From: a virus
Reading direction: 5' to 3' (one strand)
DNA: 43,944 nt
IMG/VR virus record: IMGVR_UViG_3300025266_000009
Location: 1 to 43,944 of that record
How positions within the stretch are numbered: position 1 is the first letter of the stretch; each line of letters opens with the position of its first letter. Under the pieces are notes generated by a model. It saw only the letters and a list, made by a program, of their open reading frames with translations. It was not told the origin of the DNA and made no database searches. The position numbers were made by a program, and so were the translations under genes. Of this stretch, positions 40,534 through 43,944 are shown piece by piece.

Positions 40534-40647
40534 TTATTTATAAGGGTGTAGTAATTCTGCAAAGAAACAAACTACAGCAGCGACACCCACTAGCCAGACT
40601 GGGCCGCCAATCAACACTAGCCCTAGCACTATCACTGCGGTTGTCAA
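40534..40647 (-). CDS. 37-residue hydrophobic membrane peptide, TTG start
   Basis: A short frame that begins at TTG 40647, overlapping the TGA of the MazG-like gene (TTGA), and stops just before the promoter of the SSB gene. The product is almost one continuous membrane segment: TTAVIVLGLVLIGGPVWLVG, then VAAVVCFFAELLHPYK. The stop-start overlap, the lack of any other gene in the gap and the clear hydrophobic pattern support it; the absence of a good ribosome site and the TTG start weaken it. Function unknown. Confidence 0.5.
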   Translation of the reverse strand: MTTAVIVLGLVLIGGPVWLVGVAAVVCFFAELLHPYK

Positions 40648-40964
40648 GCGGCAGCGCTCTCATCAACCCGCTCTTTAACAAACAACCCATCAACCATCTT
40701 GCCTTTGCGGTGTCGTATATCTTCATAGGCATGAGCCATACAGTCATGGAGTGATAGGTTGTTTCGATGTGCCAAGTTGCATAGCACTACGATAATGTCT
40801 CCGATGTCGTCAATGATTGGCTGGCTGTTCATAATGTTTAGCCGCAACTCCTCAACTTCTTCTAAGAGTTTCTCAAACTGCTGGTGGTCTGTTGAACCGT
40901 GGATAAGATTACGGTCATGATGCCAGTGAATAATTCTACTTTCTAATGTATATGCCTCAGTCAT
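40644..40964 (-). CDS. MazG-like nucleotide pyrophosphohydrolase
   Basis: A 106-residue all-helical protein. It has KLLEEVEELRLNI in the first metal-binding helix (an EExxE motif) and IIDDIGDIIVVLCNLA in the second (DxxD in place of the usual ExxD). A third helix follows (LSLHDCMAHAYEDIRHRKGK). These are the features of MazG-type enzymes, which hydrolyse nucleoside triphosphates and in phages may adjust dNTP pools or alarmone levels. Its ATG overlaps the stop of the small gene upstream (ATGA). The exact substrate cannot be read. Confidence 0.8.
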   Translation of the reverse strand: MTEAYTLESRIIHWHHDRNLIHGSTDHQQFEKLLEEVEELRLNIMNSQPIIDDIGDIIVVLCNLAHRNNLSLHDCMAHAYEDIRHRKGKMVDGLFVKERVDESAAA

Positions 40965-41092
40965 TTACTTTCTTCCTCTCTTATATATCTAAGTAGTTCA
41001 TCTGCTGTTACATCCCATTTACTACAGGCTTGCATTAAAGTTAACAAGCCTTTCATAAAATCGTTGTGTGCTGCTGCTAAGTTCTGACTCAA
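40961..41092 (-). CDS. 43-residue protein, TTG start, upstream of the MazG-like gene
   Basis: A short frame starting at TTG 41092, one base after the DUF932 stop, with AGAGGG about ten bases ahead; a later in-frame ATG could also serve. Its TGA overlaps the MazG-like ATG. The product reads LSQNLAAAHNDFMKGLLTLM, then QACSKWDVTADELLRYIREE with an acidic-basic end. It fills a gap otherwise without a gene and keeps the tight spacing of the operon. Two helices are likely. Function unknown. Confidence 0.6.
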   Translation of the reverse strand: MSQNLAAAHNDFMKGLLTLMQACSKWDVTADELLRYIREEESK

Positions 41093-41093
41093 T

Positions 41094-42032
41094 CTATGCT
41101 GCCCTCTGAAAGTAATCTTGAATAATTGTTTGTCGTTTATTTCTGGTGGCTGCTATGTTCCCCGCTGCTGATTGTCTCTTAGTAATAGAGTGAGTAGACC
41201 AATCAGTCAGTGCATTGTAAAAAGCCCAGCGGTTTGCACCAAGTCGTCTTCGATATGTGTTCTGCCAAGTGACCCAGATATATTCTAGTGAGCTATTTAC
41301 TCTGGGCATCTCGTCAAGAACTTGACCGGGGGTATAGTCCGGGTTGGTGTTGATAATCTTTAAGGCTGATGTGGCGTTGATAGCTTCAGCGGCTGCTGTA
41401 AATGCTTGGATGTCAGTCATTGCTTCGTTACTCCACTGGCTCCAAAGCTCTCTCTCGTTTTCAAACAAGTCCAGTGCCTTAGTGATAACCCTACCGCCCA
41501 GCTCAATGTTTAAGTGTCGAGTATGCTTAGCTTTAAACACAGCAACCTCACCGGAAACAAACACCTGAAGATTAGTACAAGCTTGTTGTATAGCAGCGGC
41601 ACTAATCATAAACGGCCATGTCCCATCAAAGCTTGACACTGCTAACAGTCCAAGGGATGCAGTGTCACCGTCTGGTGTGGTAAAGGTATGGGCTGGTAGC
41701 TTATACTGTACAAAGGTTCGAGAGCCGTTGTGCGATGTCCTGATAGTCTCTTGAATCCCTGTTGTGTCTAAGTCAGACCGCTCAATGATAGCCCTTGTAA
41801 CATCAATCATCTCATGAGGTGCAACTGCTTTGTAGTCTAAGCCATGAACACCAAGCTGTGCTCCAGTGTCTTCACGGTAGATTACTTTCTTAGTAGTGTT
41901 CTGTACACTAGCTGCTTGAGTATGGTACTGGAGGATAGCTTCACCTATCTCGAAGCCTGCCTCGCCATAGCCACTACGCTTTAGCTCTGTCATATCTGAT
42001 GTGTTTCTAAACATATTTACAATAGCATTCAT
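41094..42032 (-). CDS. DUF932 family protein
   Basis: A 312-residue protein with AGGAG about nine bases before ATG. The body matches the DUF932 (phage/plasmid-like) family: a tyrosine- and glycine-rich start, DTGAQLGVHGLDYKAVAPHE near residues 55-75, strand-rich middle with GSRTFVQYKLP and TASLGLLAVSSFDGTWPFMI, then AVFKAKHTRHLNIELG and a helical C-terminal half with SLEYIWVTWQNTYRRR and NRWAFYNALTDWSTHS. Members occur in many phages and plasmids and have no proven activity that I know. It is the largest of the genes upstream of the SSB promoter, so it is probably expressed early. Confidence 0.78.
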   Translation of the reverse strand: MNAIVNMFRNTSDMTELKRSGYGEAGFEIGEAILQYHTQAASVQNTTKKVIYREDTGAQLGVHGLDYKAVAPHEMIDVTRAIIERSDLDTTGIQETIRTSHNGSRTFVQYKLPAHTFTTPDGDTASLGLLAVSSFDGTWPFMISAAAIQQACTNLQVFVSGEVAVFKAKHTRHLNIELGGRVITKALDLFENERELWSQWSNEAMTDIQAFTAAAEAINATSALKIINTNPDYTPGQVLDEMPRVNSSLEYIWVTWQNTYRRRLGANRWAFYNALTDWSTHSITKRQSAAGNIAATRNKRQTIIQDYFQRAA

Positions 42033-42033
42033 A

Positions 42034-42153
42034 TCAATCTTCTCCTAAGCAAGTTGCACATTGACCACTGTCGTAGCCATTATTAGTAGCTGCACCGCAA
42101 CTGAAACACTCATAGGTGTCGTCATCAGGGCAGGGTCTGTTATGTTCTATCAC
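42034..42153 (-). CDS. 39-residue zinc-ribbon protein, GTG start
   Basis: A short frame starting at GTG 42153, which overlaps the TGA of the upstream gene (GTGA). GGGAG lies seven bases ahead. It stops one base before the DUF932 ATG, and its last codons hold the AGGAG ribosome site of that gene. The protein has two CxxC pairs, CFSC and CATC, separated by 14 residues, with a preceding Cys (NRPCPDDDTYE). That spacing fits a small zinc ribbon. It could bind nucleic acid or a host protein. Function unknown. Confidence 0.65.
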   Translation of the reverse strand: MIEHNRPCPDDDTYECFSCGAATNNGYDSGQCATCLGED

Positions 42154-42407
42154 GCTACAACTCCCTCGGTTCCGTTAATGTCTTTGATGTTCTTAAAGCT
42201 AATGCTTCGAGAGCTACCATGCTGTAGATAAAACGCCCACTTATAACAGTGAAAGATGTTGAAGCAGTCGCCCTTACTGACCTCGAAGCGGTTCTTAATT
42301 GTTCTACGTCTTACAATAAAAGACTTACCAAATACTGTACCATTTTTCTTACCGCTAAAGACTGCTGAGTGTGTAGCTTTTGCGACTAAGTTGAATAAAG
42401 TTTCCAT
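42150..42407 (-). CDS. Hypothetical protein downstream of the palindrome
   Basis: An 85-residue basic protein with AGGT about nine bases before ATG. It reads METLFNLVAKATHSAVFSGK, then FGKSFIVRRRTIKNRFEVSK, then GDCFNIFHCYKWAFYLQHGS. It is the first gene after the 54-base palindrome on the minus strand, with a leader of about 70 bases. No family recognised. The basic middle strand region suggests a small beta-rich fold. Confidence 0.6.
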   Translation of the reverse strand: METLFNLVAKATHSAVFSGKKNGTVFGKSFIVRRRTIKNRFEVSKGDCFNIFHCYKWAFYLQHGSSRSISFKNIKDINGTEGVVA

Positions 42408-42447
42408 AGTTTGTGACCTATTGTAGTTAATTGGTTTCCGATTTTAC

Positions 42448-42476
42448 TTGACAGCCGACACCGACCCTGTTACAAT
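42448..42476 (+). promoter_or_regulatory. Near-consensus sigma70 promoter pointing into the palindrome
   Basis: TTGACA at 42448-42453 and TACAAT at 42471-42476 are 17 bases apart on the plus strand, 11 of 12 consensus positions. Transcription would start near 42483, within the left arm of the palindrome, and run opposite to all genes on its right. It lies in a non-coding gap. It could make an antisense or structured leader RNA, or serve genes beyond the window edge. Confidence 0.55.
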
Positions 42477-42478
42477 AA

Positions 42479-42532
42479 CTTAATGTCTTATAAGTTAGTT
42501 CGTAAGAACTTACTAACTTATAAGTCATTAAG
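42479..42532. repeat. 54-base palindrome, copy A
   Basis: Arms 42479-42499 and 42512-42532 are 21 bases each and complementary at 20 of 21 positions, with a 12-base centre (TCGTAAGAACTT). The inner part contains GTTCGTAAGAAC, itself a small palindrome. It lies between two minus-strand genes. The central 40 or so bases recur at the right edge of the window. The rest of the gap (42408-42545) holds the plus-strand promoter and no gene that I can support. Confidence 0.9.
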
Positions 42533-42545
42533 TAATTGTTCTTAT

Positions 42546-42707
42546 TTACTTGATTGTATTATACACTTGGTTATAAAGCTCAGTTGCAATGTCATCTAGT
42601 GTTTCAACCATGTCCTCATCTGGATTAAAGTCTTTGTCTTTAGCTAAGAAGGCTACACTAGTGTTTAAGTCTGCTAATATGTTGAAGAAATCATCTTTAT
42701 TGGACAT
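42546..42707 (-). CDS. 53-residue acidic protein
   Basis: A short frame with AAAGG eight bases before ATG 42707, one base after the stop of the upstream gene, ending just before the palindrome. It reads MSNKDDFFNILADLNTSVAF, then LAKDKDFNPDEDMVETLDDI, then a helical end (ATELYNQVYNTIK). Strand, spacing and ribosome site match its neighbours. Two or three acidic helices are likely. No family recognised. Confidence 0.7.
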   Translation of the reverse strand: MSNKDDFFNILADLNTSVAFLAKDKDFNPDEDMVETLDDIATELYNQVYNTIK

Positions 42708-42708
42708 A

Positions 42709-42900
42709 TTATTTACCTTTTATTGATTTGTTTAGTGTGTTTTGCTGTATCATAGTAATTATGTAGGGCTTATCGCTATACATACGCCCTACTTTGTGAG
42801 CATCTTCTAAACTAAAGCTAAAACTAGGGGTATCAAACTCTCCAAGCCAGTCAACACGCCACAAAACATTGCCTTCTTCAATTATATCTGAGCTTTTCAT
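42709..42900 (-). CDS. Hypothetical protein
   Basis: A 63-residue protein when started at ATG 42900, which has AGGA five bases ahead; the upstream ATG at 42915 has no ribosome site. It reads MKSSDIIEEGNVLWRVDWLG, then EFDTPSFSFSLEDAHKVGRM and a C-terminal strand with YIITMIQQNTLNKS. It overlaps the upstream gene by 23 bases. The pattern suggests a small alpha-beta protein. No family recognised. Confidence 0.62.
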   Translation of the reverse strand: MKSSDIIEEGNVLWRVDWLGEFDTPSFSFSLEDAHKVGRMYSDKPYIITMIQQNTLNKSIKGK

Positions 42901-43042
42901 GTCGTCCTGCCTCATCTAAGTAACCGATTAGTTCTTTAAGTGGTATAAGTTCTAGCAAATCATAGAGCGGCTGGCCTTCGCCGTCCCTCATATCTTTCCA
43001 TACCTGCTCCATAGCAGCTAACACCGCCTCGTCTTTAGTCAT
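42878..43042 (-). CDS. Hypothetical small helical protein
   Basis: A 54-residue protein if started at ATG 43042, which overlaps the stop of the upstream gene by eight bases. A longer frame to 43081 lies inside that gene. It reads MTKDEAVLAAMEQVWKDMRD, then GEGQPLYDLLELIPLKELIG and ends YLDEAGRHEKLRYN. Helical throughout. I know similar phage sequences with a PLYDLLxxIPxxxLxxYL pattern but no function. Confidence 0.62.
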   Translation of the reverse strand: MTKDEAVLAAMEQVWKDMRDGEGQPLYDLLELIPLKELIGYLDEAGRHEKLRYN

Positions 43043-43253
43043 GATGCAATCTCGCTTTAGTCTTATCCATCCAAGCTTCAAAGCTACGGCGGTGTATCTG
43101 TTTATACTTACCGCCGCCTAGCTTAATAACTTTTTGTATATAGTGATAGGTCTTTAGCCCCTCCATTGCCTTGTTTAAGTCAGGCTCCATAGTGAAGCAC
43201 CAGATATGTTCGGCACAAGTCTCTTTAAATTCTTCTTCAGTGGGTAGCTGCAA
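43035..43253 (-). CDS. Hypothetical protein, TTG start
   Basis: A 72-residue protein beginning at TTG 43253 with AGGAG six bases ahead, inside the end of the upstream gene. It reads MQLPTEEEFKETCAEHIWCF, then NKAMEGLKTYHYIQKVIKLG, then a basic end (YKQIHRRSFEAWMDKTKARL). The good ribosome site and the coupled overlaps on both sides support it. No family recognised. Confidence 0.62.
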   Translation of the reverse strand: MQLPTEEEFKETCAEHIWCFTMEPDLNKAMEGLKTYHYIQKVIKLGGGKYKQIHRRSFEAWMDKTKARLHHD

Positions 43254-43869
43254 GGTTGTCTCCTGTCAGATAAGTATAGTGTACTTCGCTTACATGGTTA
43301 CCATCTTGCCACCGCTTAGACTTGGTAGCTAAGAACTCACACCATGAATTCCATAGATTCTCACAGCCATAGTCCTCACATAGTCCTATGTAGTTCTCTA
43401 TCTTGGCCCTATTAGCTTGGCTGGCCTTGTCTGTCTTAGGCTTAGGGTTAAGTGTAAAGTCTTTAGCATCTAAGTTATACATTCTAATGTTGTGAACATC
43501 CATACAACCAACCAGCCCAGCAATCAACTGACAGCAGAAGCCTGCCTTTGGTATGCCTAAGCCGTCAACCCTTAGGAAGATTATCATTAAGCTGTAGGCT
43601 TTCTCGTTGTCAGACTTACTAGAGTTAAGCACTGCCTTGACCTGTGAAAACATCATATGCTTATTGGACATAAGGTACTCATAAGTCTTTATCTTGTTAC
43701 CCCATAAGAACCTAGACTCTAGCTTGTTAGCTCTTACATCAGCTATCTGGTCACCAACACCAAGCCAATTCTGTTGAATGCTTAGAGCTACCATGAGTAT
43801 AGTGTCTCCAAAGTTATCAGCATTACGCTGTGAATATTCTTGAACGGCTTTGCAGTGAGTATTGAACAT
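43237..43869 (-). CDS. HhH DNA glycosylase-like phage protein
   Basis: A 210-residue protein counted from ATG 43869, which has GAGGA seven bases ahead; an ATG at 43875 touches that site and is less likely. Residues about 100-130 read LRVDGLGIPKAGFCCQLIAG, then CMDVHNIRMYNL. This follows the helix-hairpin-helix plus catalytic Asp pattern of endonuclease III-type glycosylases (GxGxKTA...VDTHxxR): Lys108 would match the lyase Lys and Asp124 the catalytic Asp, 16 residues apart against 18 in E. coli Nth. There is no Nth-type iron-sulfur cysteine pattern. I recall this protein type in other marine phages as uncharacterised. Confidence 0.6.
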   Translation of the reverse strand: MFNTHCKAVQEYSQRNADNFGDTILMVALSIQQNWLGVGDQIADVRANKLESRFLWGNKIKTYEYLMSNKHMMFSQVKAVLNSSKSDNEKAYSLMIIFLRVDGLGIPKAGFCCQLIAGLVGCMDVHNIRMYNLDAKDFTLNPKPKTDKASQANRAKIENYIGLCEDYGCENLWNSWCEFLATKSKRWQDGNHVSEVHYTYLTGDNLAATH

Positions 43870-43896
43870 CGGCATTTCCTCGGTGGTGGTTTACCC

Positions 43897-43944
43897 TACA
43901 ACTCAATGTCTTTTAAGTTAGTTCGTAAGAACTCACTAACTTAA
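43897..43944. repeat. Palindrome copy B at the right edge
   Basis: Arms 43913-43922 and 43935-43944 pair perfectly over ten bases around TCGTAAGAACTC. The window ends on the last base of the arm, so the outer arm of this copy is not visible. Compared with copy A, the shared block runs from TACAA through AATGTCTT and the hairpin, with few changes. It lies 28-40 bases upstream of the start of the HhH-like gene on the minus strand. Confidence 0.85.

Noticed and set aside
42500-42511. SOS (LexA) box at the palindrome centre
   Set aside because: The centre is GTTC-N4-GAAC, the reverse of the Gram-positive GAAC-N4-GTTC box, and there is no GTTC-N7-GTTC as in alphaproteobacteria. The resemblance is superficial.
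42546-42580. TATAAT within the 53-residue gene on the minus strand as a promoter
   Set aside because: No acceptable -35 box lies 16-18 bases upstream and the hexamer falls on Tyr-Asn codons.
43874-43902. Plus-strand promoter at palindrome copy B
   Set aside because: The TACAAC hexamer is kept but the -35 position reads ATTTCC, far from consensus.
1-43944. Lysogeny module, RNA polymerase gene, tRNA genes or insertion sequences
   Set aside because: None seen: no integrase or repressor motif, no single-subunit polymerase, no tRNA cloverleaf noticed by eye and no transposase. A tRNA search tool would be needed to exclude a degenerate tRNA.

Overview
This window is most of the genome of a lytic, podovirus-like tailed phage, probably from an aquatic or marine bacterium. 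The basis is a T7-type replication set (primase-helicase, family A DNA polymerase, ssDNA-binding protein, endonuclease I), a T7-type head and tail order (portal, scaffold, capsid, two tail tube proteins, fibre, large internal proteins), and a B12-dependent ribonucleotide reductase. That combination recalls the cobavirus/VpV262-like group (Zobellviridae); this placement is inference from gene content and order. I saw no integrase, repressor, tRNA or RNA polymerase gene. Both ends look cut: the left end opens inside a gene that is probably the large terminase, and the right end stops on the last base of a hairpin arm, so a terminase body and perhaps some early genes lie outside.

Plus strand, 1-30510 (virion and lysis). 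Terminase tail, portal, a small gene overprinted on the portal 3' end, a large virion-associated protein, scaffold and major capsid protein are followed by a clear intrinsic terminator at 5959-5986. Next come two tail tube proteins, a long repetitive fibre, a probable seven-bladed LVIVD propeller, fibre-associated small proteins, two small membrane proteins, a GT2-like glycosyltransferase, and a run of large internal virion or ejection proteins ending in a 2045-residue protein with an ADP-ribosyltransferase-like region and a LysM domain. An M15 peptidase endolysin, a three-TM holin and four short lysine-rich proteins close the arm.

Minus strand, 30571-43875 (early/replication). Read from right to left: small unknown genes and an HhH-glycosylase-like protein, a DUF932 protein, a MazG-like enzyme, then a sigma70-type promoter (TTCACA-17-TATAAT) in front of the SSB gene, the helicase-primase, polymerase, two PD-(D/E)XK nucleases, endonuclease I, a DUF3310 protein, short genes and finally the class II RNR. 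Genes are packed with ATGA, GTGA and TTGA overlaps. The two arms converge at a hairpin near 30.5 kb.

Several genes under 60 codons were read directly from the sequence, some with TTG or GTG starts: 14558-14731, 29805-29978, 32682-32858, 33011-33175, 40534-40647, 40961-41092, 42034-42153 and 42546-42707. The most unexplained DNA element is a long palindrome present at 42479-42532 and again at the right edge. No stretch over 300 bases lacks a gene; the longest gaps are about 140 bases (3983-4119 and 42408-42545) and both carry repeats.
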